From a virus, in IMG/VR virus record IMGVR_UViG_3300027736_000184, positions 1 through 28,931 of that record: DNA of 28,931 nucleotides; one strand, given 5' to 3'. The position numbers and the translations under genes are program-made. The number at the start of each line of letters is the position of its first letter. Positions within the stretch are counted from its first letter, which is position 1. The notes below the pieces were generated by a model, which saw nothing but the letters and a program-made list of their open reading frames with translations, searched no databases and was not told where the DNA came from. Below are positions 5,550 through 12,162 of the stretch, piece by piece.

Positions 5550-5943
5550 CTGGAAAGAACAAGATCTATTTCTTTGGTTAAAAGAAAATATCTATAAGGA
5601 CTTGGTTAAATCTAAAAACCAAATGAGCCGATGGGATTGCTACTCACCACAATTCAAACATAGAATAGAATTAAAATGTAGAACAGCACACTACGATAAT
5701 ATGCTTTTAGAAAAAAAGAAATATGATGCTATGTTAGCAGAATGTGAAAAGCATTTAGATATTCCTATTTATGTTAATTCTACTCCAAGAGGTGTTTACT
5801 TTTGGAATTTACTAATGGTAAAACCTGATTGGGAAACTAATAACAAAAACCCTGCTTCAACACACTTTAGCTTACGATACAAAGTTTCAAAAGAAGTAAC
5901 TTATTTAAAAATTAACTCAGAAAACATTTTAAAAGAAATATGA
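5542..5943 (+). CDS. Probable PD-(D/E)XK nuclease, 133 aa
   Basis: Residues 30-47 (RWDCYSPQFKHRIELKCR) give Asp32 followed by Glu43-x-Lys45 in a beta strand, the spacing of a PD-(D/E)XK active site. A following helix (DNMLLEKKKYDAMLAEC) and strand (IPIYVNSTPRGVYFWNL) fit the minimal fold. Such small phage nucleases include Holliday junction resolvases and restriction-like enzymes; the substrate cannot be told. It is the last gene before the palindromic array and ends in TGA, which shows the standard bacterial code is in use. Confidence 0.6.
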   Translation: MHNWKEQDLFLWLKENIYKDLVKSKNQMSRWDCYSPQFKHRIELKCRTAHYDNMLLEKKKYDAMLAECEKHLDIPIYVNSTPRGVYFWNLLMVKPDWETNNKNPASTHFSLRYKVSKEVTYLKINSENILKEI

Positions 5944-5954
5944 AAACAATAAAA

Positions 5955-6023
5955 CGACGCAATTATATTAATTTCCGTCAACAAACTGACGTAATTATAT
6001 TAATTTCCGTCATTATGTTGACG
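5955..6023. repeat. Tandem palindromic array with 32-bp period (operator or origin candidate)
   Basis: Five half-sites alternate in orientation: CGACG 5955-5959, CGTCA 5976-5980, TGACG 5987-5991, CGTCA 6008-6012, TGACG 6019-6023. Gaps are exactly 16, 6, 16 and 6 bases, so the period is 32 bp, close to three helical turns. The two 16-nt gaps are identical except for the first base and contain AATTA-TAT-TAATT. The array fills most of the 117-bp gap between two early genes. It could be a protein-binding operator, iterons of a replication origin, or RNA hairpins. Confidence 0.8.
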
Positions 6024-6060
6024 AAAATAAGTTTTTTAATTCACATAGATAAATAACAAT

Positions 6061-6411
6061 ATGAATATAATACAACTAGAATACTTAAAATCAATTATCT
6101 TAGGGCAACTACTTTTAGAAGCTAACGATAATTTAAAAACTACTACACAATACAGACAAAGTTTAAAGAATAGAATTAACTCTTTAAATAAAGATTTAGA
6201 AAGTATAGTAAGTGAAGAATATGTTAAGATGCATAAATCAGAGCCTGAAATGCTTTTAAATATAGAAAGAAAGATAGAAAGTTTAGTACATAAACTAGCA
6301 ACTAAAACAATAGATGAGCTAGTAATGATAGAAGCTATTATAGAAAAGTACGAAACTAATAAAGATTGGTTTTTAGAATACGCAGAAGCTGAATTTTTAA
6401 GAATAGAATAA
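6061..6411 (+). CDS. Helical early protein, 116 aa, function unknown
   Basis: Almost the whole protein is predicted helix with heptad spacing (YRQSLKNRINSLNKDLESIV, MLLNIERKIESLVHKLATK, LVMIEAIIEKYETNKDWFL), suggesting a coiled-coil oligomer. No catalytic residues stand out. It is the first gene after the palindromic array, so its expression may be controlled by that site. Its stop overlaps the DUF3310 start by one base (TAATG). Confidence 0.75.
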   Translation: MNIIQLEYLKSIILGQLLLEANDNLKTTTQYRQSLKNRINSLNKDLESIVSEEYVKMHKSEPEMLLNIERKIESLVHKLATKTIDELVMIEAIIEKYETNKDWFLEYAEAEFLRIE

Positions 6412-6653
6412 TGGCACAGGTAGATATGAGAGCAACCCAGTTACATTACGAAAACAATAAAGGTTACGATGTAATAGATTTTATCAAAGATTATAACTTA
6501 AACTTTAATAGAGGTAATATAATTAAATACCTTGCAAGAGCAGGTAAAAAAGATAACGAACTTCAGGACTTAAGAAAAGCTTTAGATTACCTACAAAGAG
6601 AAATAGAGCATTACGAAATGTTACAAACTGAATGGATAGAAAACAATAAATAA
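6411..6653 (+). CDS. DUF3310 family protein
   Basis: The 80-aa protein matches the DUF3310 pattern across its length: HYENNKGYDVIDFIKDYNL (residues 12-30), NFNRGNIIKYLARAGKKD, and ELQDLRKALDYLQREIEHYE. These short proteins are widespread in phages and are sometimes labelled nucleotide kinase by annotation transfer, although they lack a P-loop; the true role is unknown. It is coupled by a one-base overlap to the previous gene. Confidence 0.88.
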   Translation: MAQVDMRATQLHYENNKGYDVIDFIKDYNLNFNRGNIIKYLARAGKKDNELQDLRKALDYLQREIEHYEMLQTEWIENNK

Positions 6654-6661
6654 TTTATACT

Positions 6662-6805
6662 ATGCCAATACCACAACCACAACCAAAAGAGAAAGATCAG
6701 GAGTTTTTACAAAGATGTATGATAGATGACAAAATGGTAAAAGAATATCCAGACAAAGACCAGCGTTACAGCATTTGTATCGCACAAATTAAGGGAAGCA
6801 AATAG
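6662..6805 (+). CDS. Small conserved phage protein, 47 aa (RCM...EYPD-QR motif)
   Basis: The short protein starts MPIPQPQPKEKDQEFLQRCM and continues with MVKEYPDKDQRYSICIAQ. The pattern (proline-rich start, FLxRCM, xxEYPDxxQRxxIC) is one I know from the N-terminal segment of many phage prohead proteases and other head proteins, where its function is obscure. Here it stands alone in the early region, 13 kb from the protease gene. Its stop codon TAG (6803-6805) lies inside the terminator hairpin. Confidence 0.75.
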   Translation: MPIPQPQPKEKDQEFLQRCMIDDKMVKEYPDKDQRYSICIAQIKGSK

Positions 6806-6816
6806 CTTCCTTTTTT
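6791..6816 (+). terminator. Rho-independent terminator overlapping a stop codon
   Basis: Stem GGAAGC (6794-6799) / GCTTCC (6805-6810) with loop AAATA is followed by six T. The left arm encodes the last residues of the 47-aa protein, so a ribosome finishing translation would cover the hairpin; termination may be tied to translation of that gene. Confidence 0.85.
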
Positions 6817-6825
6817 GTTAAATAA

Positions 6826-6867
6826 ATGTTAAAGTATTTTTTTATTAAAATAATATGTTTACATTTG
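6826..6867 (+). promoter_or_regulatory. Promoter region for the 6892 operon
   Basis: TACATTTG (6860-6867) matches the -7 consensus and lies 24 bases before the ATG. ATGTTAAAGTATT (6826-6838) is a 13-bp exact copy of 1392-1404 and begins 34 bases upstream of the box. A terminator ends just before it, so this is a clear boundary between transcription units. Confidence 0.55.
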
Positions 6868-6891
6868 TATATAATTTAAAAACAAATAACT

Positions 6892-7101
6892 ATGAACAAG
6901 CAAGAAATTATTACAAAACTAGAAAGATTATTAGCTTTATCAGAAGCTAGAGAAGATGTTTACTTGGTAGCTAATTTAATGGATATTATAGCTGCTTTAA
7001 CAAAAGAATTTGATTTAAGTGATATGTACGCACAAGAAGTCAGAGAAGTATTAAATACAGATGAAACTATGAATTTATTAAATAACATTAAAATAAGATA
7101 A
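6892..7101 (+). CDS. Small helical protein, 69 aa, function unknown
   Basis: The acidic, leucine-rich sequence (KLERLLALSEAREDVYLVAN, LMDIIAALTKEFDLSDMY) suggests three short helices. No motif identifies a function. It is the first gene of the operon carrying the RecE-like exonuclease, whose start lies 1 base after this stop, so it may be an exonuclease partner. The ATG follows an A-rich leader (aaaaacaaataact). Confidence 0.75.
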   Translation: MNKQEIITKLERLLALSEAREDVYLVANLMDIIAALTKEFDLSDMYAQEVREVLNTDETMNLLNNIKIR

Positions 7102-7102
7102 T

Positions 7103-7867
7103 ATGATAACTACATTTGACGGAAAACGTTGGGATAAACAAGAAATATTAGATAATATGTATGATGATAATTTCTACTATGGTTACTTAGGGCAAAACGC
7201 TTTAAGTAGTTCAAGTATTAAAACTTTATTATCTTCTCCTAAAACTTATTACTTTACTACTAAATACGGCTCAGGAGAAACACAAGCTTTAAGAGATGGT
7301 AAACTATTTCATACAATGGTATTAGAGCCAAACAAATTAGACAATATGATATTTGTAGAAGCTGCTACAAAAGCAAGTAAAGAATACAAACTAGCAAAAG
7401 AAACAGGAAAAGAAGTTTATACCAATAGCGAACTAAAAGCAGCAGAAAGATTAACAGACGCTTTGTTTAGAAATGAAGCAGTAAAAGAATACTTAACAAA
7501 AGCAGAATTTGAAGTACCACAAATAGCTATGATAGATGGAATACCAATTAGAGCAAAAGCAGATATACTAAAAGGCAATACTATTATAGATTTAAAAACT
7601 ACTACAGGTATAAAAGATTTTAGATACTCAGCAGATAAATATAGTTACGATTTACAAGCTTGGCTGTATAGAGAAATGTTTGGAGTAGATAACTTTGTAT
7701 TTATTGCAATAGATAAAGGTAGTTTAGATATAGCTATATTTGAATGTAGTGATGAATTTTATGCTAAAGGTGAAGAAAAGTTTAAACAAGGTATTAGCAA
7801 CTATAAATACTTCTTTCAAACTGAAGGAGTAGACCTGGACCAATATGTATTAAGAGGAATTTTGTAA
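7103..7867 (+). CDS. RecE-like PD-(D/E)XK exonuclease
   Basis: This 254-aa protein has the hallmarks of the phage exonuclease VIII-like family. ALSSSSIKTLLSSPKTYYF (33-51) is the SSS-x-K-x-LL-x-SP motif, LRDGKLFHTMVLEP contains His70, then come Glu137, Asp154 in RAKADIL and Asp163-x-Lys165 in IIDLKTT, and a C-terminal helix YSYDLQAWLYREMF that carries the QxxxY element. Such enzymes resect dsDNA 5'-3' to provide 3' ssDNA for an annealing protein; here the partner is the ERF protein at 1643. It is close to full length for the nuclease domain, without the large N-terminal extension of E. coli RecE. Confidence 0.88.
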   Translation: MITTFDGKRWDKQEILDNMYDDNFYYGYLGQNALSSSSIKTLLSSPKTYYFTTKYGSGETQALRDGKLFHTMVLEPNKLDNMIFVEAATKASKEYKLAKETGKEVYTNSELKAAERLTDALFRNEAVKEYLTKAEFEVPQIAMIDGIPIRAKADILKGNTIIDLKTTTGIKDFRYSADKYSYDLQAWLYREMFGVDNFVFIAIDKGSLDIAIFECSDEFYAKGEEKFKQGISNYKYFFQTEGVDLDQYVLRGIL

Positions 7868-8091
7868 TGGATAAAGAAAGAATAGAAGAACACTTTAAAA
7901 TAGCTTTGTATGAAATTGAAAACGGAAGTACAATAGATGAACTAAGAGAAATTATTACAGAGTATGAAGCTGTAGAAGATTATGAAGTTTGTGCTGGTAT
8001 TTACAGAGCTATTGAAATGGTTTCTTTTATAACTTTAACTATAATTGCAAAACAATTAGGAAGTAAAATAAGATTAAGATTTAAGAAATGA
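7867..8091 (+). CDS. Small protein, 74 aa, function unknown
   Basis: An acidic first half (IEEHFKIALYEIENG, IDELREIITEYEAVEDYEV) is followed by a hydrophobic helix (IYRAIEMVSFITLTIIAKQL) and a basic tail (KIRLRFKK). The overlap of one base with the exonuclease stop and four bases (ATGA) with the DnaA-like gene shows translational coupling. No family recognised. Confidence 0.75.
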   Translation: MDKERIEEHFKIALYEIENGSTIDELREIITEYEAVEDYEVCAGIYRAIEMVSFITLTIIAKQLGSKIRLRFKK

Positions 8092-8501
8092 TAAAAGAAG
8101 AAATAAAAAATAAGGTATTAAATACAATACAAAAAGTAACAGGAGTAGATATAACAACTAAAACACGAAAGTATGAGTTTATAGAAGCTAGAATGATTTA
8201 CTATAAGCTATTAAGAGATAGAGGCTATTCATTACAAGAGATAGGAGATACACTAAATAAAAACCACGCTACAGTATTACACGGAATTAATGTATTTAAC
8301 GATATTAAAGATTACGATAAAGATTTAATGGAAAAGTATAGTGCAGCAATACAATTACTAGCAGGAGAAAAGATAAGTAAGTATGTAACTACTGAAGAAT
8401 TAACTGTAGGTTTTGGTAATTGGTTACTTATGCTAGGAAAAGAATTACCAGTAACATTAGAAGTATACCAACAATTTAAAAAAGAAGCAGGATATGAATA
8501 A
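8088..8501 (+). CDS. DnaA domain IV-like DNA-binding protein
   Basis: Residues 33-67 (EARMIYYKLLRDRGYSLQ, EIGDTL, NKNHATVLHGI) match the DnaA C-terminal domain, whose signature is a helix-turn-helix followed by a basic loop of the type grdHsTVlHa; His60, Thr62, Val63 and His65 are conserved here. The AAA+ ATPase of DnaA is missing, so it cannot act as a full initiator. It may recognise a phage origin or operator with DnaA-box-like sites, or compete with host DnaA. The C-terminal 60 residues are unassigned. It starts inside an ATGA overlap with the previous gene. Confidence 0.82.
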   Translation: MIKEEIKNKVLNTIQKVTGVDITTKTRKYEFIEARMIYYKLLRDRGYSLQEIGDTLNKNHATVLHGINVFNDIKDYDKDLMEKYSAAIQLLAGEKISKYVTTEELTVGFGNWLLMLGKELPVTLEVYQQFKKEAGYE

Positions 8502-8802
8502 ACAAAATATTTACGATGTAATAGATATACTATATAAACAACCTAAGTGCTACCTATGGGATAAACAATACAACCAATGGGAAGAAGACGACTTTAAATG
8601 TTTACAAACTATAGTAGATAATACTTACGATGGTAAGATAAAAACTAAGAAAAGAAAAACAATTACAATACTATCACCAGATAAAGAATTCTATACATTT
8701 ACTACATATAAAGAAGCAGCTACCTTTTTAAAAGTTAAACTACCTGTAATATCTATAGCAGTAAAGAAAGGATATAATATTAATGGACACAAAATAGTTT
8801 AA
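8494..8802 (+). CDS. NUMOD1-like DNA-binding protein
   Basis: The C-terminal half, DKEFYTFTTYKEAATFLKVK then LPVISIAVKKGYNINGHKI (about residues 63-101), follows the NUMOD1 pattern: a strand, a Ser/Thr-Tyr-x-Glu-Ala-Ala helix, a helix-turn-helix and a GYxINGHKI ending. NUMOD1 modules normally help homing endonucleases bind DNA. No nuclease motif is visible in the N-terminal half, which is Trp/Tyr-rich (CYLWDKQYNQWEEDDF). It could be a remnant of a homing endonuclease or a stand-alone DNA-binding protein. Confidence 0.68.
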   Translation: MNKQNIYDVIDILYKQPKCYLWDKQYNQWEEDDFKCLQTIVDNTYDGKIKTKKRKTITILSPDKEFYTFTTYKEAATFLKVKLPVISIAVKKGYNINGHKIV

Positions 8803-8805
8803 GAT

Positions 8806-8895
8806 ATGAAATATTTATTAATTTGGATGTGTTATGAATTTATAAGGCCTAAGATTATTTGGTTATGGTATTATTTAATAAGTAAAGGACAATAA
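8806..8895 (+). CDS. Tiny Trp-rich membrane peptide, 29 aa
   Basis: The ORF begins MKYLLIWMCYEFIRP and has four Trp in 29 residues with a second hydrophobic run IIWLWYYLI. It starts 3 bases after the NUMOD1 gene stop and is followed 1 base later by the next ATG, so spacing supports expression. Likely a single-pass or hairpin membrane peptide. No family known. Confidence 0.5.
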   Translation: MKYLLIWMCYEFIRPKIIWLWYYLISKGQ

Positions 8896-8896
8896 G

Positions 8897-9034
8897 ATGA
8901 AAGAAAAACAAAAGCAATCAGATCTACAAAGAATAAAAAGAGTAATGAACTTCTACTATAATAGAGGATGTAATAAAGAATCAGTAAATGATTTATATAA
9001 AAAGATACTTAAACAAAGATATGAAAACATTTAA
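8897..9034 (+). CDS. Small basic protein, 45 aa
   Basis: The sequence MKEKQKQSDLQRIKRVMNFY continues with NKESVNDLYKKILKQRYENI. It is highly charged with basic excess and appears helical; it could bind nucleic acid. It overlaps the start of the PP-loop gene (9021) by 14 bases in another frame, typical of this genome's coupling. Function unknown. Confidence 0.6.
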   Translation: MKEKQKQSDLQRIKRVMNFYYNRGCNKESVNDLYKKILKQRYENI

Positions 9035-9878
9035 TAGTATTTCAGGTGGTAAAACAAGTGCTTATTTAGAAGTTAATTATCCTAGTGATTATAGAGCATT
9101 TTCATTAGTAAGAACAAATGATATTAATTGTTTATTCCCTGATAAAAAATTACGACAAATGGTATCAGATGAATTAGGAATTGAATTTATAGGAACTTTA
9201 GAAGATAATATAATAATAAATACTATTTTTGATTTAGAACAATTTACAGGAAGAAAAATTAAATGGGTTACAGGTAAAACTTTTGAAGAAGTTATAGATA
9301 GAAAATCAGGAATACCAAATTTACCTCAACCAATGAGAAGATTTTGTACAAAAGAATTAAAAGTTGATCCATTATTTAATTATTGGAAATCTTTAAATAT
9401 TGATGCTTGGGAATGTCGTTTTGGTTTTAGAGCAAATGAAACTAATAGGGCAAAAAATACAAATAATAAATTAAATGAAAATGGTTTATTAACCCACAAA
9501 GGTATTATAGGAAAATCTAAAAATGGAAATAATATATGGAAATCATTTGAATATCAAAAGCCAAGTTATCCATTAATAGAAGATAATATTTATAAAGATA
9601 AAATAGAGTTATTTTGGAAAGATAAACCTGTTCGATTTGCTTGGATGAATAATTGCGTAGGATGTATGCATAAAAATCCTATACTTTTAAAAAAAATGAT
9701 GGGATTGCATCCTGAAAAATTACAATGGTTTATTGAAAAAGAAAATCAAGCAAAAGTTATGAAAGGTAATACTTGGAGGCAAGATATTACTTATGCTGAA
9801 ATTCAAAAATGGCAACCTCAATACGAAATGTTTTTTGATGATTTCAATGAATGTGATTCTGGATTCTGTGGAGTTTAA
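9021..9878 (+). CDS. PAPS-reductase-like PP-loop protein
   Basis: The PP-loop SGGKTSA (residues 8-14) is the ATP-pyrophosphatase signature of the PAPS/APS reductase and adenine-nucleotide alpha-hydrolase superfamily. RRFCTKELKVDP resembles the conserved FCT-x-LK segment. Two cysteine pairs, Cys212/Cys215 (CVGCMHKNP) and Cys278/Cys283 (ECDSGFCG), could hold an Fe-S cluster or zinc. I start the 285-aa protein at Met 9021 because it puts the PP-loop at the usual distance from the N-terminus; a longer reading from 8988 adds an unrelated 11 residues that overlap the previous gene. A role in sulfur metabolism or nucleic-acid sulfur modification is possible. Confidence 0.82.
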   Translation: MKTFNSISGGKTSAYLEVNYPSDYRAFSLVRTNDINCLFPDKKLRQMVSDELGIEFIGTLEDNIIINTIFDLEQFTGRKIKWVTGKTFEEVIDRKSGIPNLPQPMRRFCTKELKVDPLFNYWKSLNIDAWECRFGFRANETNRAKNTNNKLNENGLLTHKGIIGKSKNGNNIWKSFEYQKPSYPLIEDNIYKDKIELFWKDKPVRFAWMNNCVGCMHKNPILLKKMMGLHPEKLQWFIEKENQAKVMKGNTWRQDITYAEIQKWQPQYEMFFDDFNECDSGFCGV

Positions 9879-9927
9879 CAATTAGTTATTTATATTATTT
9901 TTAAATTGAATAAACAAATTAATTCAA

Positions 9928-10182
9928 ATGGAAAATAAAAGAGGTGGAGCAAGAGATGGAGCAGGTAGACCAAGTAAAGCTTCAGAAGTAGCATTAATTG
10001 AAAAGCTTACTCCATTAGAGCCTTTAGCATTTGCAGCATTAGAAAAAGGTTTAGAAAGAGGTGATTTTAAATTCACACAATTATTCTATAACTACTATGC
10101 TGGTAAACCAAGAGAAACAAAAGATGTAACTCTTACAACTGAACAGCCTATATTTGATTTAAACGATTTAGGCGACCTGTAA
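9928..10182 (+). CDS. terS: Terminase small subunit
   Basis: The 84-aa protein begins with MENKRGGARDGAGRPSKASE, the GGAR-x-GAGRP motif common at the start of small terminase subunits, followed by helices (ALIEKLTPLEPLAFAALEKG, DFKFTQLFYNYYAGKP). It is short for the family. TerS recognises the packaging site and regulates TerL. It lies 9 bases before the large subunit gene, which strongly supports the call. Confidence 0.82.
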   Translation: MENKRGGARDGAGRPSKASEVALIEKLTPLEPLAFAALEKGLERGDFKFTQLFYNYYAGKPRETKDVTLTTEQPIFDLNDLGDL

Positions 10183-10191
10183 TAAACGATA

Positions 10192-11358
10192 ATGGAATTT
10201 ATAGTAACTACTGCTTTAAAGAAGTTATTGAAGCTTAAAAAGCGTATAAAGGTAGTTAGAGGTGGTACATCTGCTTCTAAAACCTTTTCTATTTTACCTA
10301 TACTAATAGATAGAGCAATTAAAACACCTAAATTAGAAATAAGTGTAGTATCTGAATCTATACCACATTTACGCAGAGGTGCATTAAAGGACTTCTTAAA
10401 AATAATGATGGCACTAGGTAGATATAGCGATAATCAATTTAATAAGAGTACACTTAAATACACTTTTGGTAATGGTAGCTATATTGAATTCTTTAGTGTA
10501 GATCAACCTGATAAATTAAGAGGAGCTAGAAGAAATGTACTTTATGTTAATGAGTGCAATAATGTAGATTTTGATTCTTACTATCAGTTAGCTATTAGAA
10601 CAAGTGGTGATATATGGTTAGATTACAATCCAAGTAGTTTGTTTTGGGTAGATAGAGAAATAATAAACCAAGAAGATGTTGACTTCATCACACTTACCTA
10701 TTTAGATAATGAAGCACTACCTGAAACTATTGTAAAAGAAATTGAATCAGCAAAAGAGAAATCTAAAACTTCTAGTTATTGGGCTAACTGGTGGCAAGTA
10801 TACGGACTAGGTTTAACAGGCTCTTTAGAAGGTGTATGTATTCCTGATTGGCAAGAAATACAATTACCTGCAGAAGCTAGGTTATTATGTTACGGAATGG
10901 ACTGGGGTTATAGTAATGATCCTACAAGTTTAATTGCTATGTACAAGTATAACGATGCTTTTATATTTGATGAGTTAGTATACCAAAAAGGTTTACTTAA
11001 TTCTGATATAAGCGACCTACTTAAAACAAATGAAGTTAACGATATTATTTATGCTGATAGTGCAGAGCCTAAATCAATAGCTGAGTTAAACAGTTATGGG
11101 CATAATATATTACCAGTTAGTAAAGGTAGAGATAGTATCGTATATGGGCTTAATTTAATTAATCAAAATAAAGTTTATGTAACATCTAGGAGTAAGAACT
11201 TAATAAACGAATTAAGAAACTATGTATGGATGGTAGATAAAACAGGAAACAAATTAAACAAACCTATTGATGCTTACAATCACGCTATAGATGCTATGCG
11301 TTATGCACTTACTTCACAATTAGAGAATCCACATAAAGGAAATTACTTTGTATATTAA
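10192..11358 (+). CDS. terL: Terminase large subunit
   Basis: This 388-aa packaging motor has the ATPase Walker A-type GGTSASKT (residues 24-31), Walker B VLYVNE (116-121) and WLDYNPSS as the coupling region. The RNase H-like nuclease domain contributes Asp237 in GMDWGYSNDPTS, Asp289 in IIYADSAEPKS and Asp367 in HAIDAMRYAL. It is close to the compact PBSX/Terminase_3 type. It cuts concatemeric DNA and drives it into the procapsid through the portal (23205). All catalytic residues appear intact. Confidence 0.95.
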   Translation: MEFIVTTALKKLLKLKKRIKVVRGGTSASKTFSILPILIDRAIKTPKLEISVVSESIPHLRRGALKDFLKIMMALGRYSDNQFNKSTLKYTFGNGSYIEFFSVDQPDKLRGARRNVLYVNECNNVDFDSYYQLAIRTSGDIWLDYNPSSLFWVDREIINQEDVDFITLTYLDNEALPETIVKEIESAKEKSKTSSYWANWWQVYGLGLTGSLEGVCIPDWQEIQLPAEARLLCYGMDWGYSNDPTSLIAMYKYNDAFIFDELVYQKGLLNSDISDLLKTNEVNDIIYADSAEPKSIAELNSYGHNILPVSKGRDSIVYGLNLINQNKVYVTSRSKNLINELRNYVWMVDKTGNKLNKPIDAYNHAIDAMRYALTSQLENPHKGNYFVY

Positions 11359-11511
11359 ATGACTTACGGAGAAATAATATCAGTTATACAATGCTACATA
11401 CACCACAGTACAGGACAGCAAGTAAATATTAACTTACCTAGAAATATAGGTGAGATTAAAAAGATGAAAGCTATGTATGAAGTAGCTATCCAAATGTTAA
11501 AGTTTTGTTAA
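11359..11511 (+). CDS. Small protein, 50 aa, function unknown
   Basis: The ORF starts immediately after the terL stop (TAA ATG) and reads MTYGEIISVIQCYIHHSTGQ, ending AMYEVAIQMLKFC. It looks like a beta strand/helix mini-domain with a Cys at each end region (Cys12, Cys50). Its last bases contain the repeated GTTAAAG motif of the next promoter region. No family recognised. Confidence 0.65.
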   Translation: MTYGEIISVIQCYIHHSTGQQVNINLPRNIGEIKKMKAMYEVAIQMLKFC

Positions 11512-11546
11512 AGTTTTTTTAGTTTAAAATATTGTTTGTAGTTTTA
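11494..11546 (+). promoter_or_regulatory. Possible promoter region before the small-gene cassette
   Basis: Two copies of TGTTAAAGTTTT-type sequence (11496-11506 and, with G for the first T pair shifted, 11507-11517) precede possible -7 boxes TATTGTTTG (11530-11538, one base too long) and TAGTTTTA (11539-11546, last base off). The upstream GTTAAAGT motif is shared with the promoter regions at 1392 and 6826, but the -7 box is imperfect. Confidence 0.35.
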
Positions 11547-11569
11547 CACCATAATTAAAAACAAAAACT

Positions 11570-11659
11570 ATGAAATACTTTTTACAGAACAAACGACCAC
11601 AGCTTACATTTGCTTATTTAGTGTTAATCTATGTAATAATTCAAATAGCTAGAATATGA
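11570..11659 (+). CDS. Tiny membrane peptide, 29 aa
   Basis: The sequence MKYFLQNKRPQLTF is followed by the hydrophobic helix AYLVLIYVIIQIARI (residues 15-29), giving a single-pass membrane peptide with a basic N-terminus. The ATG follows an A-rich leader (aattaaaaacaaaaact) and its TGA overlaps the next start (ATGA), which supports translation. Function unknown. Confidence 0.5.
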   Translation: MKYFLQNKRPQLTFAYLVLIYVIIQIARI

Positions 11660-11886
11660 TAGATCCTACAGAAACTTGGACAGGTGATTGGGAGTATAGC
11701 AACGAAAGAAACTTCTGGCACAATCAGGACTTTGAAAGTGATGAAGCTAAGATATATGTTAAAGAACTAGAAGCTAAAATATCTAGCACAAGAAAAGAAC
11801 TAACTAAGCTTAGAGATTATTTTAAAACAACCAATCAAATATTACTTACAAATGAACTTGAAGGAATACTTAAAAGACTACAATAA
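11656..11886 (+). CDS. Small coiled-coil protein, 76 aa
   Basis: The N-terminus is acidic and Trp-rich (ETWTGDWEYSNERNFWHNQD); the remainder is a coiled coil (VKELEAKISSTRKELTKLRD, NELEGILKRLQ). It starts in an ATGA overlap with the membrane peptide before it. No family recognised; the cassette position after terL is where phages often carry accessory genes. Confidence 0.7.
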   Translation: MIDPTETWTGDWEYSNERNFWHNQDFESDEAKIYVKELEAKISSTRKELTKLRDYFKTTNQILLTNELEGILKRLQ

Positions 11887-11890
11887 AACA

Positions 11891-12109
11891 ATGGAAGCTT
11901 TTAAATGGTGTATAGAGAATGGTATTACTATTTACCCTATCTGCTTACAAGAGTTTTATATGGAAGGCAAAAGAAAGATAAACAAAGTAAAGATAGAAAT
12001 AAATATAAACGGAAGTAAGATACAGGGTAAACAAATATACAAGCAGGATCAGGAACTGCACAATAAAATAAACGAATTATATTTGCATTATAAAAACAGA
12101 GCTTCATAA
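11891..12109 (+). CDS. Small protein, 72 aa, function unknown
   Basis: I start this at Met 11891, 4 bases after the preceding stop and in an A-rich leader; an alternative start at 11852 would overlap the previous gene by 35 bases. The protein reads MEAFKWCIENGITIYPICLQ, then a basic stretch (GKRKINKVKIEININGSKIQ) and a helical tail (ELHNKINELYLHYKNR). It may be a small DNA- or protein-binding module. A terminator follows 27 bases after the stop. Confidence 0.65.
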   Translation: MEAFKWCIENGITIYPICLQEFYMEGKRKINKVKIEININGSKIQGKQIYKQDQELHNKINELYLHYKNRAS

Positions 12110-12135
12110 TTAGTAGGTTAAATTTTGTTTGGTTA

Positions 12136-12162
12136 GGGTAGTCAGAAATGGCTACCTTTTTT
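12136..12162 (+). terminator. Rho-independent terminator closing the small-gene cassette
   Basis: GGTAG (12137-12141) pairs with CTACC (12152-12156), extended by C12143-G12151 across a one-base bulge, followed by a run of T. The 11-mer AATTTTGTTTG (12121-12131) precedes the hairpin by 4 bases, as at the ninG terminator. Confidence 0.7.

Noticed and set aside
5955-6012. CRISPR array
   Set aside because: Only two units with a 7-base spacer and internal dyads; no cas gene; period and structure fit a protein-binding site.
8988-9020. Longer start for the PP-loop gene at 8988
   Set aside because: Adds 11 residues that overlap the 45-aa gene and displace the PP-loop from its usual N-terminal place; Met 9021 is preferred.
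11852-11890. Start at 11852 for the 72-aa gene
   Set aside because: It would overlap the previous gene by 35 bases, whereas 11891 lies 4 bases after its stop with an A-rich leader.
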